A DNA stretch of 59,013 nucleotides from an uncultured Prevotellaceae bacterium (lineage in GTDB: Bacteria; Bacteroidota; Bacteroidia; Bacteroidales; Bacteroidaceae), in assembly GCA_900313235.1 (NCBI GenBank), contig OMQN01000032.1, positions 1 through 59,013 of the forward strand, in the 5' to 3' direction. Positions within the stretch are counted from its first letter, which is position 1; every line of letters starts with the position of its first letter. The translations under genes were made by a program, and so were the position numbers. Below the pieces are notes generated by a model. The model was not told the origin of the DNA. It ran no database searches and saw nothing but the letters and a program-made list of their open reading frames with translations. This document shows, in pieces, positions 37,941 to 45,734 of this stretch.

Positions 37941-39908
37941 ATGGAGATTAAGAACTTTACCATTACCAAACGCGACGGTTCAAAAGACTCGTTTTCGCTG
38001 GACAAAATTATGAACGCCATCGTCAAGGCGTTCGAGAGTGTGAATGTACCTTCTGACCTGGGTACCATCTCGAAGATTCTCAGTCACCTGGATATCAAGG
38101 ACGATATCACGGTGGAGGATATCCAGAACCAGGTAGAGGAAGCACTGATGCGCGAAGGTTTCTACAAGGTAGCAAAGTCATTCATGCTCTATCGTCAGCA
38201 GCATACCGAGGACCGTGAGACGCTGGCTAAGTTGCAGTTCCTGTCTGACTATATGGAATCTGCCAATGCTGCCACTAGTTCTAAGTTCGACGCTAACGCT
38301 AATGTGGAACACAAAAACATTGCCACGCTCATTGGCGAGTTGCCCAAGTCTAACTTCATCCGTCTGAATCGCCGTCTGCTCACCGAGCGTTGCAAGAAGA
38401 TGTTTGGCAAGGAACTGGCCGACAAGTACATCGACCTGCTGACCCACCACTTTATATATAAGAACGACGAGACCTCGCTGGCCAACTACTGTGCATCCAT
38501 CACGATGTACCCCTGGCTCATCGGCGGCACGACAGCCATTGGTGGCAACTCTACTGCCCCCACCAACCTGAAGTCGTTTGCAGGTGGTTTCATCAACATG
38601 GTCTTCATGGTAAGTTCTATGCTGGCTGGTGCCTGCGCTACTCCTGAGTTCCTGATGTACATGAACTACTTCATCGGCAAGGAGTACGGCCTCGACTACT
38701 GGCAGCATCCTGACCAGCAGGCTGACCTCTCACTGAAGAAGCGCACCATCGACAAGGTTATCACCGACTACTTCGAGCAGATCGTCTACTCACTGAACCA
38801 GCCCACAGGTGCCCGCAACTACCAGGCAGTATTCTGGAATGTCGCTTACTATGACAAGTTCTATTTCGAGTCTATCTTCGGCGAGTTCTACTTCCCCGAC
38901 GGTTCAAAGCCCGACTGGGACGGACTCTCTTGGCTACAGAAGCGCTTCATGAAGTGGTTCAACCAGGAGCGTACCAAGACGCTGCTGACCTTCCCTGTAG
39001 AGACCATGGCACTGCTCGTCGACGAAAACGGCGAACCCAAGGATAAAGAGTGGGGTGAGTTCACTGCAGAGATGTATGCCGAGGGCCACTCGTTCTTCAC
39101 CTATATGAGCGACAATGCCGACTCGCTGAGCTCTTGCTGCCGTCTGCGCAACGAGATTACCGACAACGGCTTCTCTTATACGTTGGGTGCTGGTGGTGCT
39201 TACAACGAGAACCTCAAGGACCTGCAGGCTCACGGCATGCTGCCCCTATTCGATGCTGGCTACATCAACATCGCCCGCCAGTACCTCACCATCGGTATCA
39301 ACGGTCTCGTTGAGGCAGCCGAGTTCATGGGCCTGAAGATTACGCCCAACGACGACTATAAGAAGTTCGTGCAGGGCATCCTCGGCCTCATCGAGAAGTA
39401 CAACAAGCAGTATCGCACCAAGGACATCATGTTCAACTGCGAGATGATCCCTGCCGAGAACGTCGGTGTGAAGCATGCCAAGTGGGACCGTGAGGACGGC
39501 TACTTCGTTCCTCGCGACTGCTACAACAGCTACTTCTACGTAGTAGAGGACGACTCACTCAGCGTCATCGACAAGTTCAAGTTGCACGGCGCACCCTATA
39601 TTGAGCACCTCACCGGTGGCTCCGCCCTGCACATGAACCTCGACGAACACCTCTCTAAGGAGCAGTACCTGCACCTGCTGAAGGTTGCCGCCAAGGAGGG
39701 CTGTAACTACTTCACCTTCAACATCCCCAATACGGTATGTAACGACTGTGGCCATATCGACAAGCGCTACCTCAAGGAGTGCCCGCACTGCCACTCAAAG
39801 AATGTAGACTACATGACCCGTATCATTGGTTACCTGAAGCGTGTCAGCAACTTCTCACAGGCTCGCCAGGAAGAGGCATCACGCCGCTACTATGCACACG
39901 CAGAATAA
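37941..39908 (+). CDS. nrdD: Anaerobic (class III) ribonucleoside-triphosphate reductase
   Basis: Oxygen-sensitive glycyl-radical enzyme that reduces NTPs to dNTPs under anaerobiosis. An ATP-cone at residues about 3-95 (ITKRDGSKDSFSLDKIMNAIVKAF) gives dATP/ATP activity control, as described for a Prevotella copri enzyme. The ten-stranded barrel carries the active-site cysteines in SSCCRLRNE. The C-terminus has four zinc-site cysteines (VCNDCG and CPHCHSK) and the glycyl radical site G630 in RIIGYL. It is followed after 73 bases by its activase nrdG. The structured leader and its own promoter suggest separate control. Length 655 is at the short end of the family. Confidence 0.97.
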   Translation: MEIKNFTITKRDGSKDSFSLDKIMNAIVKAFESVNVPSDLGTISKILSHLDIKDDITVEDIQNQVEEALMREGFYKVAKSFMLYRQQHTEDRETLAKLQFLSDYMESANAATSSKFDANANVEHKNIATLIGELPKSNFIRLNRRLLTERCKKMFGKELADKYIDLLTHHFIYKNDETSLANYCASITMYPWLIGGTTAIGGNSTAPTNLKSFAGGFINMVFMVSSMLAGACATPEFLMYMNYFIGKEYGLDYWQHPDQQADLSLKKRTIDKVITDYFEQIVYSLNQPTGARNYQAVFWNVAYYDKFYFESIFGEFYFPDGSKPDWDGLSWLQKRFMKWFNQERTKTLLTFPVETMALLVDENGEPKDKEWGEFTAEMYAEGHSFFTYMSDNADSLSSCCRLRNEITDNGFSYTLGAGGAYNENLKDLQAHGMLPLFDAGYINIARQYLTIGINGLVEAAEFMGLKITPNDDYKKFVQGILGLIEKYNKQYRTKDIMFNCEMIPAENVGVKHAKWDREDGYFVPRDCYNSYFYVVEDDSLSVIDKFKLHGAPYIEHLTGGSALHMNLDEHLSKEQYLHLLKVAAKEGCNYFTFNIPNTVCNDCGHIDKRYLKECPHCHSKNVDYMTRIIGYLKRVSNFSQARQEEASRRYYAHAE

Positions 39909-39918
39909 TATTTAGCAA

Positions 39919-39963
39919 CGGACTACAGGACTGATACCACCACACAAACGGTCCTGTAGTCCG
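39919..39963 (+). promoter_or_regulatory. 13-bp perfect stem between nrdD and nrdG
   Basis: CGGACTACAGGAC (39919-39931) pairs exactly with GTCCTGTAGTCCG (39951-39963), loop 19 bases. There is no T run, so an mRNA processing or stabilising element is likelier than a terminator. Confidence 0.65.
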
Positions 39964-39981
39964 CAGCAAACCATTGAAGAC

Positions 39982-40464
39982 ATGCTTAAATACGTAAACA
40001 CAGGAATTGTTTTTCAGGAGATACCCGATGAGGTTACCTTAGCTATCAATATCTCCAACTGCCCATGCCACTGCCCAGGATGCCACAGCCGCTACCTCTG
40101 GGACGACATCGGCATGCCCTTAGATACCGATGCCATCGACGCTTTCGTTGAGCGCTATGGCACCGACATCACCTGCCTGTCTTTCATGGGTGGCGATGCA
40201 GACCCCGTAGGTGTCAACCAGTTGGCACAGTACATCCATGAGACCTATCCCCAGTTCAAGGTGGCATGGTACAGCGGACGCCTTCGCGTCTCGTCAGCCG
40301 TCAACAAGGCTGACTTCGACTACCTCAAGATAGGGCCTTACATCAAGCATCTGGGCCCCTTGAAGTCGCCCACCACCAACCAACGCCTCTATCGCCAGCG
40401 TGAGGACGGCTCCTTCGAAGACATCACCTATCGCTTCTGGCGTCGGCGCGACATTGCGATATAG
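39982..40464 (+). CDS. nrdG: Anaerobic ribonucleotide reductase activating enzyme
   Basis: Radical-SAM activase that generates the glycyl radical on NrdD. The cluster motif CPCHCPGC gives the CxxxCxxC spacing of the family, within the start NISNCPCHCPGCHSRYLW. The SAM-binding GGD motif (FMGGDADP) is present. Length 160 is typical of this small family. It follows nrdD on the same strand and is closed by a terminator. The frame begins at an ATG 21 bases after the intergenic stem. Confidence 0.96.
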   Translation: MLKYVNTGIVFQEIPDEVTLAINISNCPCHCPGCHSRYLWDDIGMPLDTDAIDAFVERYGTDITCLSFMGGDADPVGVNQLAQYIHETYPQFKVAWYSGRLRVSSAVNKADFDYLKIGPYIKHLGPLKSPTTNQRLYRQREDGSFEDITYRFWRRRDIAI

Positions 40465-40483
40465 TCATCAGCATACATACAGA

Positions 40484-40522
40484 AAAAAATCACACAAAGG
40501 GTATTCCTTTGTGTGATTTTTT
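40484..40522. terminator. Terminator of nrdDG, usable from both sides
   Basis: AAAAAATCACACAAAGG (40484-40500), 5-base loop, exact complement at 40506-40522. T runs on both strands, so it can also end the tRNA-Gln transcript. Confidence 0.9.
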
Positions 40523-40535
40523 ATGAAAACGATTG

Positions 40536-40606
40536 TTGTCCAAGGCGGATTCGAACCACCACAAACAGAACCAAAACCTGTTGTGCTACCATTACACCAT
40601 TGGACA
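40536..40606 (-). tRNA. tRNA-Gln (anticodon TTG)
   Basis: 71-base cloverleaf on the minus strand. Acceptor TGTCCAA pairs with TTGGACA; the D arm has TAATGGTAGC; the anticodon loop TTTTGGT gives TTG; the T arm has GGTTCGAATCC. CCA is not encoded. Confidence 0.95.
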
Positions 40607-40675
40607 CCGTTTGCGTTTTGCGGGTGCAAAATTACGAAATATTTGGCATATCGCCAAATATTTCGTAACCTTTTA

Positions 40676-41971
40676 TTATTTAACGATCAAAAGATAGTAG
40701 TTCTTCTTACCCTTTTGGGCCAGCAGATACTTCCCATCGATGAGGTCTTCAGCAGTGACAGGACGATTCTGATCGGTCAGCTTCTCCTTGTTCAGTGAGA
40801 CACCACCACCCTGTACCATCTTACGCATCTCACCCTTTGAGGGGAATACGGGAGCAACAGTGGTAAACAGCTCGATAGCGGGCTGGCCCAGTTGGTCTTT
40901 GCCTATCTCGAACTGGGGAACGCCATCAAAGACATCGAGGAAGGTCTGCTCGTCAAGTTTCTCCAATCCCTCCTTAGTAGACTTTCCAAAGAGCAGGTTG
41001 CTGGCTTCGATAGCAGCATCGAGGGCCTCCTGTGAGTGTACCATGATGGTAACCTCCTCAGCCAGGCGCTTCTGCAGCACACGACGACCAGGATCCTGCT
41101 TGTGCTCCTCAACGAGAGCATCAATGGTCTCCTTCTCCAATGAGGTAAAAATCTTGATATAGCGCTCGGCATCGTCATCAGAGACGTTGAGCCAGAACTG
41201 ATAGAACTTATATGGTGTGGTACGCTTCGGATCAAGCCAGATGTTACCCGACTCCGTCTTACCAAACTTCTTTCCGTCACTCTTGGTAATGAGCGGACAG
41301 GTCAGTGCGAAGGTTTCCACCTCGTTGCCCAGCGTGCGACGGATCAGCTCCGTACCCGTAGTCATGTTACCCCACTGGTCGTTACCGCCCAACTGCAGCT
41401 TTACGCCATAGTGCTGGTAGAGATACAGGAAATCATAGCCCTGCAGCAACTGATAGGTAAACTCAGTGAATGAAAGACCATCGCGTGCAGTACCGTTCAA
41501 GCGCTGCTGAACACTTTCCTTAGCCATCATATAGTTGACGGTGATGTGCTTACCCACCTCACGGGCAAAGTCCAGGAAGGTGAAGTTTTTCATCCAGTCG
41601 TAGTTGTTGACCATCAGCGCTGCGTTAGCATCCTTCGACTCAAAGTCCAAGAACTTAGCGACCTGGGCTTTGATGCACTCCTGGTTGTGACGCAGCGTCT
41701 CGTCGTTCAGCAGGTTGCGCTCCTGTGACTTACCTGAGGGGTCGCCAATCATACCTGTTGCACCACCCACGAGGATGACGGGACGGTGACCGCAACGCTG
41801 CAAGTGGCGCAGCATCATGATGCCACAGAGGTGACCAATATGCAGTGAGTCGGCCGTAGGGTCAGTACCCAGATAGGCTGTCACCATCTCTTTCTGCAAC
41901 AGTTCTTCCGTACCGGGCATCATCTGTGCCAGCATTCCGCGCCAGCGTAGTTCTTCTACAAAATTCTTCAT
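40676..41971 (-). CDS. tyrS: Tyrosyl-tRNA synthetase
   Basis: Class I aminoacyl-tRNA synthetase that charges tRNA-Tyr. Landmarks: the HIGH motif in [11 protein letters not shown], the tyrosine-binding region [24 protein letters not shown], the KMSKS equivalent KFGKTESGN, and a C-terminal S4-like RNA-binding domain ([12 protein letters not shown]...[15 protein letters not shown]). Length 431 is standard. It is transcribed from one or two promoters in a duplicated block upstream. A spurious downstream tRNA-Gln on the same strand follows after about 70 bases. Confidence 0.98.
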   Translation of the reverse strand: MKNFVEELRWRGMLAQMMPGTEELLQKEMVTAYLGTDPTADSLHIGHLCGIMMLRHLQRCGHRPVILVGGATGMIGDPSGKSQERNLLNDETLRHNQECIKAQVAKFLDFESKDANAALMVNNYDWMKNFTFLDFAREVGKHITVNYMMAKESVQQRLNGTARDGLSFTEFTYQLLQGYDFLYLYQHYGVKLQLGGNDQWGNMTTGTELIRRTLGNEVETFALTCPLITKSDGKKFGKTESGNIWLDPKRTTPYKFYQFWLNVSDDDAERYIKIFTSLEKETIDALVEEHKQDPGRRVLQKRLAEEVTIMVHSQEALDAAIEASNLLFGKSTKEGLEKLDEQTFLDVFDGVPQFEIGKDQLGQPAIELFTTVAPVFPSKGEMRKMVQGGGVSLNKEKLTDQNRPVTAEDLIDGKYLLAQKGKKNYYLLIVK

Positions 41972-42003
41972 ATCTTTTATACCTATTTATTCTTTTTAGT
42001 TTG

Positions 42004-42058
42004 CAAAGGTACGAATAAGTGAGCACAATACAAAGCAAAAAAACATTTTTTTGCTTTT
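42004..42058 (-). repeat. Promoter/terminator unit upstream of tyrS, copy 1
   Basis: 55-bp unit identical to 42093-42147 except one base. On the minus strand it is a hairpin AGCAAAAAAA/TTTTTTTGCT followed by TTTG (42034-42031), 19 bases and TACCTTTG (42011-42004). It provides the promoter nearest to tyrS. Confidence 0.85.
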
Positions 42059-42089
42059 AGTGTCGAGCGAAAGTACTTTCGAGACGCAG
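42035..42089 (-). ncRNA. Candidate small RNA between the two tyrS promoter copies
   Basis: A transcript starting just after the distal -7 box (42100-42093) would hold two stem-loops, GAGAC-TGC-GTCTC (42093-42081) and CGAAAGTACTTTCG (42080-42067), and then meet the A/T hairpin of copy 1 as an intrinsic terminator. The RNA would be about 55 bases. Prediction only; no known RNA family recognised. Confidence 0.4.
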
Positions 42090-42092
42090 TCT

Positions 42093-42147
42093 CAAAGGTA
42101 CGAATAAGTGAGCACAATACAAAGCAAAAAAGCATTTTTTTGCTTTT
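42093..42147 (-). repeat. Promoter/terminator unit upstream of tyrS, copy 2
   Basis: Second copy, 89 bases upstream of the first. Its hairpin lies 10 bases after the yidD stop and would end the metK-yidD transcript. TTTG (42123-42120), 19 bases, TACCTTTG (42100-42093) form the distal promoter. Confidence 0.85.
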
Positions 42148-42156
42148 GCCTCCATC

Positions 42157-42399
42157 CTATGGTACTGGGTCGTAGCCAGAACCTCCCCAAGGATTGCAAC
42201 GCAGGATGCGCCAAATAGCCAGATAAAGTCCCTTAAAAGGGCCATGTTTAATGATAGCCTGACGGGCATACTCACTACAAGAAGGAGTAAAACGGCAGGA
42301 AGGAGGAGTCAGCGGAGAGATAGACGTCTGATAAAAACGGATAGGCAATACCAATAGCATCACCAGCAGACGACGGAGATAATGCCACAGTGTCTTCAT
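42157..42399 (-). CDS. yidD: YidD, membrane protein insertion efficiency factor
   Basis: Small inner-membrane-associated protein that assists YidC-dependent insertion. The 80 residues carry the family motifs [44 protein letters not shown] and GYDPVP. The start overlaps the rnpA stop by 4 bases, the common rnpA-yidD arrangement. It is the last gene of the metK-yidD run and is followed by an A/T hairpin. Confidence 0.97.
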   Translation of the reverse strand: MKTLWHYLRRLLVMLLVLPIRFYQTSISPLTPPSCRFTPSCSEYARQAIIKHGPFKGLYLAIWRILRCNPWGGSGYDPVP

Positions 42400-42782
42400 A
42401 GCTTTTCCTGTAAACGCTTGACGATACCTACCACACGTTCCTCCACATCCTGGGTTGAGAGAAAAGCGTCAGACAGCCATACAAAGGCAACAAGTAACTG
42501 CTTGTCAGAAGCAAGAGCTTCGACAAGCAGTTGTTTATGATGACGCCAAGCCTCACGGACTTGACGCTTGACGCGATTACGGTCGACAGCATGATGGAAG
42601 TGCTTCTTAGGAACACTGATAAGCATTTGCAGGGGCTCGTCATGGTCGTTGCGCTCACGCAACTTGTACACTGCGCGCAACGGGAAAGCTGCCACAGAAC
42701 GGCTGCTGCCTCCTGCAAAGAGGTCGTCGATGAGTCGCTGACTCACCATGCGCTCACGCTTACGGAATGTCAGAGCCATCAT
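42396..42782 (-). CDS. rnpA: Ribonuclease P protein component
   Basis: Basic protein subunit of RNase P, which matures tRNA 5' ends. The family signature is visible as [18 protein letters not shown] at about residues 68-85, with the N-terminal [21 protein letters not shown] typical of RnpA. Length 128 is normal. It starts 18 bases after hemD and overlaps yidD by 4 bases. Confidence 0.96.
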   Translation of the reverse strand: MMALTFRKRERMVSQRLIDDLFAGGSSRSVAAFPLRAVYKLRERNDHDEPLQMLISVPKKHFHHAVDRNRVKRQVREAWRHHKQLLVEALASDKQLLVAFVWLSDAFLSTQDVEERVVGIVKRLQEKL

Positions 42783-42799
42783 GCAATATATAAATAGGA

Positions 42800-43546
42800 T
42801 TACTGCTTCTCTAAGAGATAGTGCTGCAGAGCACCAGTCATCGAAGGATATTTCTCAGAAGGAGCCTCGATATCCAGGCGCAGACCTGCATCCTTGGCAG
42901 CCTGTGCGGTAGTAGGGCCAAAAGTCGCAATAGCAATGTCACCCTGCTTGAAGTTGGGGAAGTTCTTAGTAAGCGACTCGATACCAGCCGGACTGAAGAA
43001 AATCAGCATGTCGTAGTCGAAAGTCTTCACCTCCTCAGGTGTAAAGTCGTTGCTAACGGTACGATACATGACACACTCCTGGTGGTTCAGTTTCTTGGAG
43101 TCAAGCAATGTGGCAACGCTATCATTATGAACGTCACTCATCGGAACGAGGTACTTCTCGGTCTTGTGCTTCACCATGGTGGGCAGCAAATCATCCATCT
43201 TACCCGTGGTACCGAAGAACACCTTACGCTTACGGTATTGCACATACTTCTGGATATACAGCGAGATAGTCTCTGTGACACAAAAATACTTCATATCCTC
43301 TGGGATAGCAACACGCAACTCCTTAGCCAAAGTGAAGAAGTGATCAATGGCATGACGAGAAGTGAAGACAATGGCCGTATAGTCCAGAATGTTAATCTTC
43401 TGGGCACGGAACTCCTTGGCCGTAATTCCCTCTACCTTGATAAACGGACGGAACACAAGTTCTACATCAAACTTGGAAGCGATGTCATAGTATGGTGACT
43501 TCTCACTTGACGGTTTAGGTTGTGAAACCAAAATCTTTTTTATCAT
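42800..43546 (-). CDS. hemD: Uroporphyrinogen-III synthase
   Basis: Cytoplasmic enzyme that cyclises hydroxymethylbilane to uroporphyrinogen III for haem and corrinoid synthesis. The 248 residues show the two-domain HemD pattern: N-terminal ILVSQPKPSSEKSPYYDIASKF...FIKVEGI and, after the linker, DYTAIVFTSRHAIDHFF and the second-domain phrase DMLIFFSPAGIESLTKNFPNF...IATFGPTTAQAAKDAGL. The family is poorly conserved but these phrases are typical. It sits between DUF4271 (8 bases) and rnpA (18 bases) in a tight run. Confidence 0.9.
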   Translation of the reverse strand: MIKKILVSQPKPSSEKSPYYDIASKFDVELVFRPFIKVEGITAKEFRAQKINILDYTAIVFTSRHAIDHFFTLAKELRVAIPEDMKYFCVTETISLYIQKYVQYRKRKVFFGTTGKMDDLLPTMVKHKTEKYLVPMSDVHNDSVATLLDSKKLNHQECVMYRTVSNDFTPEEVKTFDYDMLIFFSPAGIESLTKNFPNFKQGDIAIATFGPTTAQAAKDAGLRLDIEAPSEKYPSMTGALQHYLLEKQ

Positions 43547-43553
43547 TGATGTC

Positions 43554-44387
43554 CTAAAAATTTATTTTCAAACTATTTGCTGTAAAGTCCAGTACTCCCC
43601 ACAATGCCAAGAAAGGCACTATTTCGAGCGCACAAAGGTACAAAATAATTTGCAAACTAGCGACATTTTGTCGGAAAAAGATGATATAACACTTATAAAA
43701 TGCTAATAATTTAACAAAAACAAGCACTATTGCGAAGTAAATCTCTACATTTTCGATGGGCATATCGAAGTATGGTCCCATCACTACAGCAGGGAACGAT
43801 ATAATGCCTTCCAAGATAATAACAAACAGTAGAGATTTAATCCATTGTAAGTTTCTTTTACCACCAAAGAATACACCATTTACCAAGGTGTACAGTCCCA
43901 TCTTCACCAGGAAGTAGAGCAGGAAGATAGCCCAGAAGATAAAGATGAGATAATACTGAGAACTGAGTACATAGGCATCGCCATAATAGTGGAGCGAATA
44001 GAAATAATAGAGCGTGGCTAACATGAGACTCGTCAAGAAGACGACGTACACCTGAAAGCGTGCCTCACTACCCGTCTCCGTCATAGCGGACGCTCCTTCG
44101 CGAGGTTTCTGGAAGAAGTTCTTGGCCTGACGGGTAAAGAAACCTCGCACTCGCGCATAGGCCATTACCGCCAGGACAAAGAATAGCAGCAGGAGCGACG
44201 TAATGACATCATCGCCACGCACATTATAGGGAATAGGGTCGCCCATCGTACCATAGCGTCCACCCTCCAATTCAGGATGAAAGAGGGAATCTTCAGAGAA
44301 GAATCCCTCCTTATAATACTGGGGCAGGTCAATGTTCGACTCTTCCGCCGGCATTTCAAACAGTGATATGCTGTCTGACGATATCAA
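43554..44387 (-). CDS. DUF4271 integral membrane protein
   Basis: Predicted inner-membrane protein with about eight hydrophobic segments, from VITSLLLLFFVLAVMAYARV to ALEIVPFLALWGVLDF. The N-terminal about 55 residues are polar. It is a Bacteroidota-specific family of unknown function that often lies beside hemD. The first usable codon is TTG at 44387; ATG at 44354 (residue 12) is the alternative. It lies in the same frame as metK, separated only by the metK TAA and one codon. Confidence 0.82.
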   Translation of the reverse strand: MISSDSISLFEMPAEESNIDLPQYYKEGFFSEDSLFHPELEGGRYGTMGDPIPYNVRGDDVITSLLLLFFVLAVMAYARVRGFFTRQAKNFFQKPREGASAMTETGSEARFQVYVVFLTSLMLATLYYFYSLHYYGDAYVLSSQYYLIFIFWAIFLLYFLVKMGLYTLVNGVFFGGKRNLQWIKSLLFVIILEGIISFPAVVMGPYFDMPIENVEIYFAIVLVFVKLLAFYKCYIIFFRQNVASLQIILYLCALEIVPFLALWGVLDFTANSLKINF

Positions 44388-44390
44388 AAC

Positions 44391-45650
44391 TTACAATGCA
44401 AATGCGCGTTTAATATCCTCTACCCTATCCAACTTCTCCCACGTAAACAACTCGACATCAATGGTCTTGGTCTCGTGATAGCAACTGGTAAAGGTTTTCT
44501 TCACCACCTCGCACTGACGCCCCATATGGCCATAGGCAGCTGTCTCCAGATACATGGGCTGGCGCAGCTTCAGCGAACGTTCAATAGCTTTAGGACGCAG
44601 GTCGAAGAGTTGCTCTATCTTCTTGGCAATCTCGCCATCCGTCATATTGACGTGCGAGCGGCCATAGGTATTGACATAGATGTTCATGGGCTTAGCGACA
44701 CCGATAGCATAGCTGATCTGTACCAGCATCTCATCGGCAACACCTGCTGCCACCATGTTCTTGGCGATATGGCGGGCAGCATAGGCTGCACTACGGTCCA
44801 CCTTGCTGGAGTCCTTACCAGAGAAGGCACCACCGCCATGAGCGCCCTTGCCACCATAAGTGTCAACGATAATCTTTCGGCCCGTCAGTCCGGTATCACC
44901 ATGAGGTCCGCCAATGACGAACTTACCAGTGGGGTTAACGAAGTACTTGATATCGTCGCCAAACAATGACAACACCTTCTCAGAGCTAATCTTGTCCTTG
45001 ACACGAGGAATCAAGATGTTGATGACATCCTCACGGATCTTGGCAAGCATGCGCTCGTCGTCGGTGTCAAACTCGTCGTGCTGGGTAGAGACGACGATGG
45101 TATCGATGCGTTCAGGAATACCAGCATCACTGTACTGGATGGTCACCTGACTCTTGGCATCCGGACGCAGGTAAGTCATCACCTTACCCTCCTTGCGGAT
45201 TTCAGCCAAGGTACGCATAATAAGATGTGCCAAGTCGAGAGAGACAGGCATGAGGTTCTCTGTCTCGTTGGTAGCATAGCCGAACATCATACCCTGGTCG
45301 CCAGCACCCTGCTCATCCTCATCACCGTTGTCTACACCACGATTGATGTCTTCACTCTGCTCGTGGATAGCGGTCAGGATACCGCAGGAGTTGCCATCGA
45401 ATTGATAGTCGGCTTTGGTATAGCCTATCTTCTTGATGGTATTACGTGCTATCGTTTGCAAGTCGATATAGACATCACTGTGTACCTCGCCCATCAACAC
45501 CACCTGTCCTGTTGTAACGAACGACTCACAAGCCACACGGGCACGATCGTCGTAAGCCAGGAACTGGTCGAGAATAGCGTCACTAATCTGATCGGCCACT
45601 TTATCGGGATGGCCTTCTGATACTGATTCTGATGAAAATAAATATGACAT
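44391..45650 (-). CDS. metK: S-adenosylmethionine synthetase
   Basis: Cytoplasmic enzyme that makes SAM from methionine and ATP. Signatures: [12 protein letters not shown] at the start, GEVHSD, the ATP-binding [12 protein letters not shown], the P-loop-like [18 protein letters not shown] and [10 protein letters not shown]. The frame is open to 45671, but a promoter lies on those codons, so the start MSYLF at 45650 is chosen, as in the family. The 419 residues fit. It heads the metK, DUF4271, hemD, rnpA, yidD run. Confidence 0.97.
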   Translation of the reverse strand: MSYLFSSESVSEGHPDKVADQISDAILDQFLAYDDRARVACESFVTTGQVVLMGEVHSDVYIDLQTIARNTIKKIGYTKADYQFDGNSCGILTAIHEQSEDINRGVDNGDEDEQGAGDQGMMFGYATNETENLMPVSLDLAHLIMRTLAEIRKEGKVMTYLRPDAKSQVTIQYSDAGIPERIDTIVVSTQHDEFDTDDERMLAKIREDVINILIPRVKDKISSEKVLSLFGDDIKYFVNPTGKFVIGGPHGDTGLTGRKIIVDTYGGKGAHGGGAFSGKDSSKVDRSAAYAARHIAKNMVAAGVADEMLVQISYAIGVAKPMNIYVNTYGRSHVNMTDGEIAKKIEQLFDLRPKAIERSLKLRQPMYLETAAYGHMGRQCEVVKKTFTSCYHETKTIDVELFTWEKLDRVEDIKRAFAL

Positions 45651-45668
45651 AGTTTTGAATTTTGCGTG

Positions 45669-45700
45669 CAAAGATACAAAAAAACGGCGAATTAAACAAA
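45669..45700 (-). promoter_or_regulatory. metK promoter
   Basis: TTTG (45700-45697), 20 bases, TATCTTTG (45676-45669) on the minus strand. Its -33 box lies in the loop and stem of the terminator of the upstream M16 gene. Confidence 0.75.
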
Positions 45701-45709
45701 TTCGCCGTT
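45683..45709 (-). terminator. Terminator of the M16 peptidase gene
   Basis: AACGGCGAATT (45683-45693) pairs with AATTCGCCGTT (45699-45709), followed on the minus strand by a T run at 45682-45678. Confidence 0.85.
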
Positions 45710-45734
45710 CAAAAATACCTAATAATGAGGTGAT

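Noticed and set aside
42009..42155. Assembly artefact at the tyrS upstream duplication
   Set aside because: The copies differ by one base and the linker is unique with its own stems, so a genuine duplication is likelier, although only reads can prove it.
45651..45671. Seven extra N-terminal residues of MetK
   Set aside because: The codons overlap the -7 box of the metK promoter, and the family begins at the [16 protein letters not shown] region.
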